Notes: generated by a model from the sequence alone, not told the origin. DNA of 64,000 nucleotides from Chitinophagales bacterium (GCA_013298665.1 JAAFIK010000006.1:1-64000); one strand, 5' to 3'; shown: positions 25,271 to 35,432, counted from the first letter of the stretch. Numbers and translations are program-made.

Positions 25271-26371
25271 TTATTCCGGTACGTCTGTAATATTTTCATC
25301 CACCGAGTTGGCCACCATTCTTTTACTGAGCTTACGCAGGGGATTGCTGCGTTGCTCGGTAAATTCGCGGCGTGCATGGATGATGTCGATGCAGCGGTAT
25401 ACAGCCGAGCGGAAAGAAGATTCATCCGCCTGGTTTTTACCGGCAATGTCGAATGCCACACCATGATCGGGGCTGGTGCGTACACCGCTGATGCCTGCGG
25501 TGAAGTTGACGCCATCGCCTAATGCCAGTGATTTGAAGGGAATAAGACCCTGATCGTGGTACATGGCCAGTACGGCATCTGCATTTTCATGCTGCCCGCG
25601 CGCAAAGAAGGCATCGGCGCTATAGGTGCCGAAACAGAAGATGCCTTTTTGCCGGGCTTCCTTAATGGTTGGTTTAATTACTTCTTCTTCTTCACTACCA
25701 ATAAGTCCCTCATCACCGGCATGCGGATTGAGCCCCAGTACGGCAATCCTCGGTTTGTCGATGTTAAAATCTTTACGCAAAGACTGGTCAAGCAGGCTGA
25801 GCTTACTGAGCAGGTTGGCACGGGTAATATGTGCGGCAATGTCTTTTACAGATACGTGTTCCGTGAGCAGGGCTACCCTCGTATTATCCGCCACCATCAG
25901 CATTAATACATCCTGAACGCCAAAAAGATTTTTGAGGTAAGGGGTATGGCCGGTAAAATTGAAGGCTTCAGATTGTGTATTTTTTTTGTGTATCGGAGCC
26001 GTTACCAGTCCGTCAATACCGCCATCCTTGAGGGCCTGGGCGGCAGCAACAAGACTCAGTACTGCATATTTGCCGCCTGTATCGTTGAGCTGACCCGGTG
26101 TTACAGCTACCTCTTCTTCCCAGCAACTGAACAGGTTCACCTGCCTGGGATTGATGTTGCTGAGGTCGCGTACAGCAGAAAAATTCAGGTTGATATCAGG
26201 CATGCCTTTACGGTAAAAATTAATCACTTTATTGCCCGCAAAAACCACCGGGGTACAAATGTCAAGCATACGGCTGTCGCCAAATGTTTTGATGATCAGT
26301 TCTATGCCGATGCCATTGATGTCGCCGCAGGAAATCCCGATGACGGGCTTTTGCTCATTCGTTATACTCAT
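25271..26371 (-). CDS. pdxA: 4-hydroxythreonine-4-phosphate dehydrogenase
   Basis: 366 aa. PdxA motifs are clear: ISCGDINGIGIELIIK at the N-terminus, the metal-binding region TAPIHKKNTQSEAFNFTGHT, LNPHAGDEGLIGSEEEEVI, the second His site MYHDQGLIPFKSLA and TSPDHGVAFDIAGK. The enzyme oxidises 4-phosphohydroxy-L-threonine to a product that decarboxylates for pyridoxal 5'-phosphate synthesis in the DXP-dependent route, so this organism likely makes vitamin B6 that way. It is slightly longer than average at the C-terminus (acidic tail ENITDVPE). It is monocistronic here. Confidence 0.96.
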   Translation of the reverse strand: MSITNEQKPVIGISCGDINGIGIELIIKTFGDSRMLDICTPVVFAGNKVINFYRKGMPDINLNFSAVRDLSNINPRQVNLFSCWEEEVAVTPGQLNDTGGKYAVLSLVAAAQALKDGGIDGLVTAPIHKKNTQSEAFNFTGHTPYLKNLFGVQDVLMLMVADNTRVALLTEHVSVKDIAAHITRANLLSKLSLLDQSLRKDFNIDKPRIAVLGLNPHAGDEGLIGSEEEEVIKPTIKEARQKGIFCFGTYSADAFFARGQHENADAVLAMYHDQGLIPFKSLALGDGVNFTAGISGVRTSPDHGVAFDIAGKNQADESSFRSAVYRCIDIIHARREFTEQRSNPLRKLSKRMVANSVDENITDVPE

Positions 26372-26540
26372 ATTCTTTGTTGATTGTAAAACACCTTAAA
26401 GCTGTAAAGTTAAGACATCCGTTTTTCTGCGTTCTATAATAATTTTTGAGCATGACTGCGCGTAAAAGCCCGTTTTTTGGCGTTTAAACATCGTATTAAT
26501 ACGTGGATTACTACTTTTTTTTGAAAAAAAAGCCGGATAG

Positions 26541-26573
26541 TTTGGATAATCACTAAAAAAATATTTATCCTTG
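26541..26573 (+). promoter_or_regulatory. promoter of M1 aminopeptidase gene
   Basis: A TTTG -33 element (26541-26544), a 21-base spacer and TATCCTTG (26566-26573; one mismatch to TAnnTTTG). The start codon is at 26616. Confidence 0.5.
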
Positions 26574-26615
26574 TACCAGAAATCAATATATCCAAAAAGA
26601 AAAATTCGCTCCAGC

Positions 26616-28988
26616 ATGAACAAACATGTTATCCTAACAGCGCTAGGTCTGTGTGCTATACTCCATATCGGTATTGCACAAAACAACACCCCTTATTACC
26701 ACCACCAGCGGCGCTCTCCGGTTCTTACAGAAACAGATCCCTTGCCTGCAAGTTCGGGACAGAGTGGTACGGGTGCCAATTACGATGTTAAGTACCACAA
26801 AGCATTCTGGCGTATCAATCCGGATAGTTCGGTAAAGTATATCCGCGGCTATGTGCAGACAAATTTCCAAACGATTGTGGCGAATGTGTCTTCGATTACG
26901 TTCGACATCAATGCTGTTCTCACCATCGATTCCGTACGTTTTCGCGGGGCAAGACTTGCTGCGGGTAATATCACGCGTGCGGGCAATATTGCCACTATCG
27001 CACTTGGTACTACATTAGCCAACAATGTACTGGACTCCATCTGGATCTACTACAGGGGTACCCCGCCTGCTGTAAGCGGGGCTGCAGAGGGTTATCAGCG
27101 AACAACTGATGCTACTACGGGGCAGAACTATATTTATACGCTTTCAGAATCTTATGAAGACCGCGACTGGTGGCCCTGTAAGGCAGATATGCAGGACAAG
27201 ATCGATTCGATGGATATCATCGTAAATGTACCCTGGACGGGAGCAGATACCTTCTGGGTAGCAACGAATGGTAAGCTGGTGGATTCCACCATCAATGGCT
27301 CAAGCCGCACGTTCACCTTCCAGAACCGCTACCCGATGGCTTCCTACCTGGTGTGTGTATCTGTAGCACGGTATGATCGTTTTTACCGGCCAAAGGTGGT
27401 GGTAGGCAGTACAAACCTGCCCGTAGTGTATAACATTTTCAGGGGTAAAACAGCCGGTACCATAACCAGTATCCTCAATGCTATGGATGTACAAAGCCAG
27501 GTACTTTCTGCCTTTAGTGCAAAATTTGGTGATTATCCCTTTAAACGCGAGAAGCATGGTTATTATGAGGGTCTTGGCGGTGCCGGGGGGATGGAACACC
27601 AGACTTTTTCGGCAATGGCCTCCAATGCACTGACCAGTGCTTCAACACTCTCACACGAACTTATGCACCAATGGTTTGGCGACAAAGCCACTTTTGCTAC
27701 CTGGGCCGATCTTTGGCTGGCAGAAGGTTTTGCCCGCTATGGTGAAGCGCTGGCCGGCGAGCTGGTACCCGCTACAGGGCTCGACCCGGTTGCGGAGATG
27801 TCATCAGCAAAAACAAGTGCAAGGAGCATTACCACCACACCTACCCGTATCACCAGTTTTACGACCTCCAACCTGGTATGGTCTAATAATAATATAAAAG
27901 CCGTTTATGATCGTGGTTGTATGGTGATATCGATGTTGCGCCGCCTGAGTGGCGATGCCAAGTTTTTCCTGGCCTGCCGCAATTATCTGGATTCTGCAAA
28001 CGGATCAGGCTATAAGTCAGCTACTTCCGACTCATTAAAAAACAATATCTCCAATGCAATGGGTGGGTATAACCTGACCCCGTTTTTCAACGACTGGGTA
28101 ACCGGTGTCGGGCATCCTACCACGGTAGTAAACTGGAACAGCTATGCCCCCAACAGGCTGGCAGTATCCGTTGCTTCACAAACCCGCACTGCTGGTTCCA
28201 CCGCCACCTATTTCCGCAACGTAATACCACTTCGGGTGCAGGGCGCATTGGCCGGACAGGATACGATGATCGTATTTTATGATGTGGATGGTAATAACCT
28301 GGCTTATGCAGGTAACGGCATCGGTGCAAATGTGCCGGGTAACCAGCTTTCTTACACACTTTCTTTTACGCCCACTACTGTAACTTTTGATCCTTTCAAC
28401 TGGAGCATGTCTGCCGGTTCTACCGTAAATGTAACCACACTTGATCTTCAGGTGCTGGACTTTAATGTTCGCCGGATGGGTGGTTTCAATGAAGCTACCG
28501 TTACACTTGATGACAACAGTACCAATACTCCGGTAATCCTCGAAAGAAGTCCGAATGGTAACGATTTTACAGCAATCGGAACCATGATCCTTCAGCCACA
28601 AACGGGTACGGCCAAAGCTTACCGCCTGAATGATAACGCACCTTTGTCTGCCGATAATTATTACCGGGCAAAGTATAAAAATGCAGGTGGTGTATGGGTT
28701 TACAGCCGTACGATCAAACTGACGGGGGATAAAAAAAGCGGGTTCAGTATACTTAATAACCCCGTTACAGATGGTAAACTCGTGATCAGGAACAGCAATG
28801 CCGGATCGGGTAAGCACTACCAGGCAGAAATATTTGATGCTGCCGGTAAGCTGGTCATCAGGATACCTGCAGGATTACAGACCGGGCTTACCACTATCAA
28901 TGTAAGCCGCCTCAGCCGGGGTACTTATGTGGCACGTATTGCCTCCGACAGTGGTGCAGAAGAAATGATCAGGTTTGTAGTCGAATAA
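26616..28988 (+). CDS. M1 family metallopeptidase with T9SS sorting domain
   Basis: 790 aa from the ATG at 26616, which begins the signal peptide (MNKHVILTALGLCAILHIGIAQ). An N-terminal beta-domain precedes the peptidase with the substrate-binding GGMEHQT (GAMEN equivalent), the zinc site HELMHQWFGD and the third ligand in WLAEGFARYGE. A C-terminal linker (LQVLDFNVRRMGG...) and a T9SS type A domain (GKLVIRIPAGLQTG, ending EEMIRFVVE) follow. It should be a secreted or surface aminopeptidase releasing N-terminal residues from peptides. The perfect inverted repeat at 29030-29074 lies after it. Confidence 0.93.
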   Translation: MNKHVILTALGLCAILHIGIAQNNTPYYHHQRRSPVLTETDPLPASSGQSGTGANYDVKYHKAFWRINPDSSVKYIRGYVQTNFQTIVANVSSITFDINAVLTIDSVRFRGARLAAGNITRAGNIATIALGTTLANNVLDSIWIYYRGTPPAVSGAAEGYQRTTDATTGQNYIYTLSESYEDRDWWPCKADMQDKIDSMDIIVNVPWTGADTFWVATNGKLVDSTINGSSRTFTFQNRYPMASYLVCVSVARYDRFYRPKVVVGSTNLPVVYNIFRGKTAGTITSILNAMDVQSQVLSAFSAKFGDYPFKREKHGYYEGLGGAGGMEHQTFSAMASNALTSASTLSHELMHQWFGDKATFATWADLWLAEGFARYGEALAGELVPATGLDPVAEMSSAKTSARSITTTPTRITSFTTSNLVWSNNNIKAVYDRGCMVISMLRRLSGDAKFFLACRNYLDSANGSGYKSATSDSLKNNISNAMGGYNLTPFFNDWVTGVGHPTTVVNWNSYAPNRLAVSVASQTRTAGSTATYFRNVIPLRVQGALAGQDTMIVFYDVDGNNLAYAGNGIGANVPGNQLSYTLSFTPTTVTFDPFNWSMSAGSTVNVTTLDLQVLDFNVRRMGGFNEATVTLDDNSTNTPVILERSPNGNDFTAIGTMILQPQTGTAKAYRLNDNAPLSADNYYRAKYKNAGGVWVYSRTIKLTGDKKSGFSILNNPVTDGKLVIRNSNAGSGKHYQAEIFDAAGKLVIRIPAGLQTGLTTINVSRLSRGTYVARIASDSGAEEMIRFVVE

Positions 28989-29029
28989 AAGGTATATGTA
29001 ATATATTATCCGGAAGGAAATAAAATAAA

Positions 29030-29074
29030 ATAGTATCTGGTTCGTTAATACATTCTTAACGAACCAGATACTAT
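29030..29074. repeat. perfect 19-bp inverted repeat
   Basis: ATAGTATCTGGTTCGTTAA (29030-29048) and its exact complement (29056-29074) around a 7-base loop, in the 121-bp gap between two T9SS cargo genes. On the minus strand it is followed by TTTATTTTATTT, on the plus strand by no T-run. It is probably a terminator or an mRNA-stabilising hairpin. Confidence 0.85.
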
Positions 29075-29109
29075 CATCCAATATCGGTTTAAAAAAAATA
29101 TCCAATAGT

Positions 29110-32100
29110 ATGAAGCAATGTTTACCCTGCTCAGGCAAACACGCATGGCTCCTTTGTCTGCTTTTCATGGTCTCCGGCCTTACCGCCCTTGCCCAACCGG
29201 CTACATACAGTATCCCATTCAGTATTGGACGTAACAACTGCGGCAGCGGCGGCGGTACCGATTCGGTTTATTTCTTTAATTATTCGGCTTCGAATCTCAC
29301 CAATAATTATGCCCCCGCTGGTTGCCGACCCATACTGAAAACCAGCTATGCGCCGCTGAGCGGCTATGCTGCGGCCAGTCGCCCCTTTATGATTTTCGCA
29401 GCCAGTGTATCTTTTAATCCAAGGGATCAGCGGATGTATTATGTATGGACGGATTATAATATTCCTGCACCATACAAATCCTATATCTGGCGCTGGGATC
29501 CTACGACCTGCCCCACAGCAGCGGCCGGATTGGATACTGTACGCACGTTTAATTTTGATATTGGCGGTATTACTTTCGATAATAACGGACTCGCCTGGCA
29601 GGTAGAGTTTTCCGGTGCGGCACCTTACAAGGCTTACCTGCGCCAGTTGGATTTTGTTGCGGGTACCATTAATGGTGCAGATACCTTAGACCTGCTGCCC
29701 GGTGCCGGTGGTATTGGCGATACCCTGTATAATGTGGGTAGTGGTGATATTACGCTTACGCCGGATGGCCAGATGTATTTTATTTTTGACAATAAACTCT
29801 ATACACCCGATTACGGCAGTTATAATAACCCGACACACCACCTGAAGTGTACCTATATCGATACTGTACGGAGACCAGCCGGTGCCACAGCGCTGGTAGG
29901 TTTGTCTTTTGCCGATGGTGACCTTGTTGCTTCGTATTCACCAGGTTGTATTTACCGGAAAGTAAACCCTGTAACCGGCGATACCTCAGCATTGAATTAT
30001 ACGTACCCGGCCAATAAGGGTGTGCGCTCTACGGATATGTCGCAGATCAACTCAGGTGTGGGCGTGGCCAAAAAATTAGTTTCTGTAACCCCAACAGGTA
30101 CCCCGCTCCAATACGATGTGGTGTATGATGTATATGTCAAGAACTACGGAAATACGCCTATCAGCAACCTGCAGGTCACCGACGACCTTGGCGCAATCAA
30201 TGGCAATGGTAACGTGTCTAATGTAACCACAACCATGATGACGGTACCGCCTCCGCCAGGTATTGCGCTGAACCCGGGCTATAGCGGTACTGGCGGAGGA
30301 ACCAATAGAAACTTACTGGCGTCTACAGGACAGGTACTGCGTAATTATCCGGTAGACAGCAGCAGTTTTGTTATCCGGATCAGTTGCCGTTTGTCGAATA
30401 TCCAGAATGGCATTATCTATAACAACCAGGCGGTGGCTACGGCCAATGGCTTTAATAATTTTGCCCTTCGCGATTCTTCCACCAATGGTGCTGTACCCGA
30501 TCTTAACAGCAATGATAAACCCGATGATGCGGGTGAAAGCCAACCAACGCCATTTGTCATCTTTATTGCCTCAAGCGTTCCCCCCTGCGCTACGCTGAGC
30601 CAGGTATTGTACACCCAAACTTTTGGCACGGGTACCGGTTTGTCTGCTACCCTGCCCGCCACACCCACTGCCAGCACTACTTATACCGGCAGTACCGCAC
30701 AACCCCTTGCCAATAACCGTTTTGCCACCACCGACAGTACACAGCTTGGTGATCTTGCCAACTGGATTAAACTGCGCGATCGTACCGGTGATGTAAATGG
30801 CCGGATGATGGTGGTGAATGCCGATGCGCCGGCCGGCTTTTTTTACCGTGATACGTTAACCTCCTTATGCCCCAATCAGCAATACTCATTCTCATTTTAT
30901 GCCGCCTATCTCGGTAATACCACTTTAACGACACTGTGCAATGCACTTGGCGGAACCAGCTACCCCAAGGTAAAGTGCAGGGTGCGGGATCGCTTTACCG
31001 GTTTGATTATCACCGAAGGACTTACCACCGACATCAATACCAATACCTGGCAATTGTACGGGGTAAAATGGGTAATGCCCCCCGGTTACACCGATATCAT
31101 CTTTGAGATGATCAATGCTGCACCCGGTGGCTGTGGTAACGACTTGGCGATCGACGATATCCAGTTTGGTATCTGTAGTTCCAACCCTGTAGCGGCACTG
31201 AGTACGGTTACCTCCGGTTGTATCGGCGGCAGTACCACTTTTACCGCTTCATTGGCTTCTGCAGCAGATAGTGCAGTTATCCCGGGTTCCAAGGATTTCA
31301 GGTGGGAAACCAGCTCTGATGGCATAACCTGGACGCCGATTGCCGGTGCAAATGCCGTTACATACGTAATCAATCCCCTGGCTGCGGGTGATGTGAACCG
31401 TTTTTACCGGGTGCTTATTGCTGCTGCGGGTAATATGGGAACACCTACCTGCCGTTATACCTCTCCCGGTTTTTTCCTCACGGCAAAAGCGGCTTCAGTT
31501 CCGGCTGGTTCAGCCTCGAGGAGTAAGAATAATTTCTGTCCCGGCGACGCCGTTACCCTCAGGGTAAACGGAGGTACACTTGGCGCAGGCGCAAGCTGGA
31601 GATGGTATGCAGGCAGTTGCAGTGGTTCATCCATTGGCAGCGGCACCAGTATTACCGTAACCCCTTTAACCAGTACCACTTATTTTGTAAGGGCAGAAGG
31701 CGATTGTAATACCACTACCTGTGTGTCGGTACCCATTACCATCAATTGTGATATTGATGATGACGACGATGGTATTCCTGACCTGGTAGAAAACAGCGGT
31801 ACAGATATTGAAGGTGACGCTGATTTTGATGGCATTCCCGATTGGAGGGATTCCGATATACCGGGTTTTACAGATACCAATAGTGATGGTGTAGATGATC
31901 GTTTCGATTTTGACCGTGATGGTATCCCCAACCAATACGACCGTGACAGCGATAATGATGGTATTCCCGATGTGGTGGAAGCCTATGGTGTAGATACGAA
32001 TGGTGATGGCGTTATTGACAGTTATACCGATACCGATGCAGACGGGTTCTCACAAAACGTGGATGGTAATAATACCGGCCACCTCTTATCCGGCAGCGGT

Positions 32101-33606
32101 CTTAACATACCCGATCTTGATGGTGATGGCCTGCCCAATTACTTTGATACCGATAGTGATAATGATGGTATTCCTGATATTATCGAAGCTGGCGGTACCG
32201 ATGCCAATAATGATGGCCGTGTTGATGGTACATTTACCGATACGGATGCAGATGGTTTCCTTGATGCCCTTGATGGCAGCATCGTTGGCAGTACGCCGTT
32301 GCTCCGTACGGGTGTTGATCCGCTGGGTAATGGTCGTGCGGGCAGCTATCCGAATAAGAACTTTGATGGTGATAAACGCGCCAATCCCTATGATCCGGAT
32401 AGTGATGGTGATGGTATCGCAGACGTAATTGAAGCAGGCTTCCCCGATGCCAACTTAGATGGCTATGTGGATGCACCCTATAATACCAGGGGATGGGCAA
32501 CTTCAATAGCCGGAAGGGTTTCGCTTGGCTTACGCAACACCGAAAGCGTGGGTAACCCTGATTACCTCGACATAGACGCAGATGGTGACGGCATCCCGGA
32601 TAATGTAGAAGGGCAGACCACCAATGGCTATGGCTTCCCGGCCTATGCTGATGCGGATAGCGATGGGCTTGATGACGCATACGATAACCGACCGCTCGCC
32701 TTTGGTGGCTCCGGTATCTTTGTTATCGACACGGATCTGGATGGTACACCCGATTACCGCGATCTGGATACGGATGCAGATGGTCAGCCAGATATTGTTG
32801 AGGGTAACGATTTTAACCGCAACCGTCTGCCCGATGATAATGTTTCCCTGACTGGCCTGGATACCGATGGTGATGGCCTCGAAAATCGTTTCGACTCCAG
32901 CAATGTATCCATCAAAGGAACCTCATACAATATGGGTACTGGTGGCAGTACATCGGGTGATGCGACGCCAGGTTCAAGAAGCCCGGTACAGAAATCGTAT
33001 GCCATACAGACCGATCGCGACTGGCGCTATGTAGGCTATGTATTACCGGTACAGTTCCTTAACTTCTCGGGTGTTTTACAGGATAATACCGTGCCGCTCA
33101 ACTGGACGATCATTACACCGGAAGCAATCGATCATTTTGACATAGAACGCAGTACAGATAATACCACCTATACCAGGGTGGGTACCAACAGCGATCCGGT
33201 TACGCTCAACCAGGAGCAGCAGTTCAGGTTTACCGACCAGCTCAATGGGGTATCTGCTGAAATCATTTATTACCGGCTTAAGGTTGTGGGCAGGAATGGT
33301 GCCATCAAATACAGCAATGTATTGGTACTGCGCCGTGGCAGAAACAATGCTACCGTGGCCATCATGCCCAACCCTGCCAATGACCAGGTGACCATCCGGG
33401 TGTACGCCGAAAAGGATGCATTTATGGAGATCCGCCTGATCGATAATATCGGCCGTACAGTGCTGCAGCAAAAGCAGCAGGTACAGCGCGGAACCAATAC
33501 CATACAGCTCAATGGCATCGACAGGTTCAGCGCAGGGTTCTATTCACTGCAACTGGTCAACAATGGTCAGCTCATTACAGAAAAACTGGTGATTCAACAT
33601 CATTAA
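29110..33606 (+). CDS. giant secreted thrombospondin type 3 repeat protein with T9SS domain
   Basis: 1498 aa. After a signal peptide (to about residue 29) come a sugar- or propeller-like region (30-310), a DUF11-like repeat (about 315-460: VVYDVYVKNYGNTPISNLQV), a jelly-roll domain (500-690), two Ig-like modules (690-870), and then about 400 residues of calcium-binding thrombospondin type 3 repeats (DSDNDGIPDVVEA, DTDADGFSQ, DLDGDGLPNYFD and many more). The linker VLPVQFLNFSGVLQ leads into a T9SS type A domain ending TEKLVIQHH. It should be a long, calcium-stiffened cell-surface or released protein, likely for adhesion. No catalytic motif was seen. Confidence 0.92.
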   Translation: MKQCLPCSGKHAWLLCLLFMVSGLTALAQPATYSIPFSIGRNNCGSGGGTDSVYFFNYSASNLTNNYAPAGCRPILKTSYAPLSGYAAASRPFMIFAASVSFNPRDQRMYYVWTDYNIPAPYKSYIWRWDPTTCPTAAAGLDTVRTFNFDIGGITFDNNGLAWQVEFSGAAPYKAYLRQLDFVAGTINGADTLDLLPGAGGIGDTLYNVGSGDITLTPDGQMYFIFDNKLYTPDYGSYNNPTHHLKCTYIDTVRRPAGATALVGLSFADGDLVASYSPGCIYRKVNPVTGDTSALNYTYPANKGVRSTDMSQINSGVGVAKKLVSVTPTGTPLQYDVVYDVYVKNYGNTPISNLQVTDDLGAINGNGNVSNVTTTMMTVPPPPGIALNPGYSGTGGGTNRNLLASTGQVLRNYPVDSSSFVIRISCRLSNIQNGIIYNNQAVATANGFNNFALRDSSTNGAVPDLNSNDKPDDAGESQPTPFVIFIASSVPPCATLSQVLYTQTFGTGTGLSATLPATPTASTTYTGSTAQPLANNRFATTDSTQLGDLANWIKLRDRTGDVNGRMMVVNADAPAGFFYRDTLTSLCPNQQYSFSFYAAYLGNTTLTTLCNALGGTSYPKVKCRVRDRFTGLIITEGLTTDINTNTWQLYGVKWVMPPGYTDIIFEMINAAPGGCGNDLAIDDIQFGICSSNPVAALSTVTSGCIGGSTTFTASLASAADSAVIPGSKDFRWETSSDGITWTPIAGANAVTYVINPLAAGDVNRFYRVLIAAAGNMGTPTCRYTSPGFFLTAKAASVPAGSASRSKNNFCPGDAVTLRVNGGTLGAGASWRWYAGSCSGSSIGSGTSITVTPLTSTTYFVRAEGDCNTTTCVSVPITINCDIDDDDDGIPDLVENSGTDIEGDADFDGIPDWRDSDIPGFTDTNSDGVDDRFDFDRDGIPNQYDRDSDNDGIPDVVEAYGVDTNGDGVIDSYTDTDADGFSQNVDGNNTGHLLSGSGLNIPDLDGDGLPNYFDTDSDNDGIPDIIEAGGTDANNDGRVDGTFTDTDADGFLDALDGSIVGSTPLLRTGVDPLGNGRAGSYPNKNFDGDKRANPYDPDSDGDGIADVIEAGFPDANLDGYVDAPYNTRGWATSIAGRVSLGLRNTESVGNPDYLDIDADGDGIPDNVEGQTTNGYGFPAYADADSDGLDDAYDNRPLAFGGSGIFVIDTDLDGTPDYRDLDTDADGQPDIVEGNDFNRNRLPDDNVSLTGLDTDGDGLENRFDSSNVSIKGTSYNMGTGGSTSGDATPGSRSPVQKSYAIQTDRDWRYVGYVLPVQFLNFSGVLQDNTVPLNWTIITPEAIDHFDIERSTDNTTYTRVGTNSDPVTLNQEQQFRFTDQLNGVSAEIIYYRLKVVGRNGAIKYSNVLVLRRGRNNATVAIMPNPANDQVTIRVYAEKDAFMEIRLIDNIGRTVLQQKQQVQRGTNTIQLNGIDRFSAGFYSLQLVNNGQLITEKLVIQHH

Positions 33607-33632
33607 ACCCCCTTTGAACCATTATACAACAG

Positions 33633-33661
33633 ATCCCTTCCCTTAACCGGGAGGGGATTTT
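33633..33661 (+). terminator. intrinsic terminator of the giant protein gene
   Basis: A stem of ATCCCTTCCC (33633-33642) and GGGAGGGGAT (33649-33658) with one mismatch and a TTAACC loop, followed by TTTTG. It ends three bases before the -7 box of rsmA. Confidence 0.75.
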
Positions 33662-33663
33662 GT

Positions 33664-33671
33664 TATCTTTG
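33664..33671 (+). promoter_or_regulatory. -7 box of rsmA
   Basis: TATCTTTG, an exact TAnnTTTG match, 6 bases before the ATG at 33678. It rules out the in-frame TTG at 33660 as the start. Confidence 0.65.
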
Positions 33672-33677
33672 CCGTTC

Positions 33678-34433
33678 ATGTACACACTAAAAAAATCGCT
33701 TGGTCAGCATTTTCTCAGAGATGAAACGGTCATCAACAGGATTATTGCTGCCCTGGGTGAACTGCCTGTTACCCGACTGCTGGAGACCGGCCCGGGTGGC
33801 GGAGCACTGACCAAACGCCTGCTGCAGCTACCCGGCATCGAGTTCAAAGCCGTGGAAATTGATGAGGAAAAAGTAACCTACCTGCAACAGGCTTATCCCT
33901 CGCTTGCCGATAAGCTGATTCACAAAAGCGTTCTTGATATCGACTGCCCGTTCGATGCGCCTTTTACCCTGATTGGTAATTTTCCATATAACATTTCCAC
34001 GCAAATCCTGTTTAAGGTATTAGACTGGAAGGAACAGGTGGAATACATGATCGGGATGTTTCAGAAAGAAGTGGCTGAACGGGTGGTGGCTCCGGAAGGA
34101 AGCAAAACCTATGGGGTAACCAGTGTGCTGGTACAGGCTTACTATGATGCGGTTTATCTCTTTGATGTTCCGCCCGGAAGTTTCGCCCCTCCCCCCAAAG
34201 TAATGAGTGGGGTGATCCGGCTTTCCCGTAAGGCAACACCGGTGGCCATTAAAAGCGATAAGGCATTGCGTATGCTGGTAAAAGCAGCTTTTAACCAACG
34301 GCGTAAGCAATTGCGTAACGCTGTGCGGGGACTTTTTACCCCCGGGATATTACAGGATGACATCTTTAATAAACGGGCCGAGGCGCTGTCTGTAGCAGAT
34401 TTTGCCGCACTCACTTTTCAAATGAATGGATGA
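33678..34433 (+). CDS. rsmA: 16S rRNA (adenine(1518)-N6/adenine(1519)-N6)-dimethyltransferase
   Basis: 251 aa from the ATG at 33678. Landmarks are the N-terminal KKSLGQHFLRD, SAM-binding motif I LLETGPGGGALTKRL, acidic motif II KAVEIDEEK and catalytic motif IV NFPYNIS (NLPYNIS in most bacteria). RsmA/KsgA dimethylates A1518 and A1519 in 16S rRNA late in 30S assembly. Length and order match the family. Its stop overlaps the start of the next gene (ATGA, 34430-34433), so the two are translationally coupled. Confidence 0.96.
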   Translation: MYTLKKSLGQHFLRDETVINRIIAALGELPVTRLLETGPGGGALTKRLLQLPGIEFKAVEIDEEKVTYLQQAYPSLADKLIHKSVLDIDCPFDAPFTLIGNFPYNISTQILFKVLDWKEQVEYMIGMFQKEVAERVVAPEGSKTYGVTSVLVQAYYDAVYLFDVPPGSFAPPPKVMSGVIRLSRKATPVAIKSDKALRMLVKAAFNQRRKQLRNAVRGLFTPGILQDDIFNKRAEALSVADFAALTFQMNG

Positions 34434-35281
34434 TTACAAGTCTTCAGCACTTACGGGTAATTTTCATTGCAGCAGCCTGTAGTGCCGGCTTATCCGCTTG
34501 TTATTCCCCAAGGTATGTGTATAGCCCTCCTGCCACCAATGTACCCGATCTTGTGCAGAAAGGCGATTCTAAAATTGGTATATACTATTCCACTGGTGCC
34601 TTGGGAACCAATAGCGGCAGGGCTTCCAAACGCAGTTTTTACAACCGTGGTTTTGACGCGCAAGGTGCTCTTGCCCTCACCAACCGGTTGGCCATATTTG
34701 TAAGCCAGAGTAACCGGTATGAAAAAAATGATGGGGACTTTAATGGACTGATCGATAGTTCCGTGGTGGTATATAAAAGAACCCTTACAGAGTTGGGTGC
34801 CGCTTATTTCCGGAATAGTAAAAATAAAGTCACGGGCTTCCAGCTTTCGGGCGGGGCAGGGTTTGGCCGTTATGCCTTTACCGACAATGGGAGAAGCATT
34901 GGCAATCAGCCCTTCAGCAGGTTTCACCAGGCAAACGTTACGCGTTTATTTTTTCAGCCCGCCTTTCTCCTTCGTCCCTCACGCCAATTCACCACCATTC
35001 TTGCAGCGCGCATATCCGGCATTTTTTTTAATCGTATCCGTACCAATTATACAGCCGGCGAGCAGCAGGCTTTTTTATTGGACGGACTCGAACAGGATGG
35101 GCGGGTATTCTGGGAGCCCAGTCTCATCAATAGTTTCGGTTTCCGGAACTTACCGGGTATCCGCATCGAAATGCAGTTGGGTTTTACCTCACTCATCAGT
35201 CGCCGGTTTATCGACTACCGTACGTTTAATTTTTCATTGGGCATCGTGGCCGATTGGCGACGGCTCACCGGCACAAAGTAA
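34430..35281 (+). CDS. outer-membrane lipoprotein, hypothetical
   Basis: 283 aa. The N-terminus is a lipoprotein signal ending SAGLSACYSPRYVYSPP. The mature protein is rich in aromatic residues and alternating strands (SKIGIYYSTGA, LTELGAAYFRNSKNK, TGFQLSGGAGFGRYAF, FFQPAFLLRPSRQFTTIL, IRIEMQLGFTSLISRRF) and looks like an outer-membrane barrel carrying a lipid anchor. No family recognised; similar Bacteroidota proteins are named only hypothetical. Coupling to rsmA by a 4-bp overlap gives no functional hint. Confidence 0.8.
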   Translation: MITSLQHLRVIFIAAACSAGLSACYSPRYVYSPPATNVPDLVQKGDSKIGIYYSTGALGTNSGRASKRSFYNRGFDAQGALALTNRLAIFVSQSNRYEKNDGDFNGLIDSSVVVYKRTLTELGAAYFRNSKNKVTGFQLSGGAGFGRYAFTDNGRSIGNQPFSRFHQANVTRLFFQPAFLLRPSRQFTTILAARISGIFFNRIRTNYTAGEQQAFLLDGLEQDGRVFWEPSLINSFGFRNLPGIRIEMQLGFTSLISRRFIDYRTFNFSLGIVADWRRLTGTK

Positions 35282-35424
35282 CCGCCATTTTTACCCGTAT
35301 CATGCAATGGCAATCTTCAGGTGAGGTGAAAATCAAATAAGTACAGTACAGACCTGTGTTTGAAGGAGTTTTGGCTTGCAGTAGATTTTCTGTTGCGTAA
35401 TCCCGGTTTAACTCCCTTTAGTTG

Positions 35425-35432
35425 TATTTTTG
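35425..35432 (+). promoter_or_regulatory. -7 box of icmF
   Basis: TATTTTTG, an exact TAnnTTTG match. It would start a leader of about 95 bases that contains the hairpin at 35475-35506. Confidence 0.55.
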
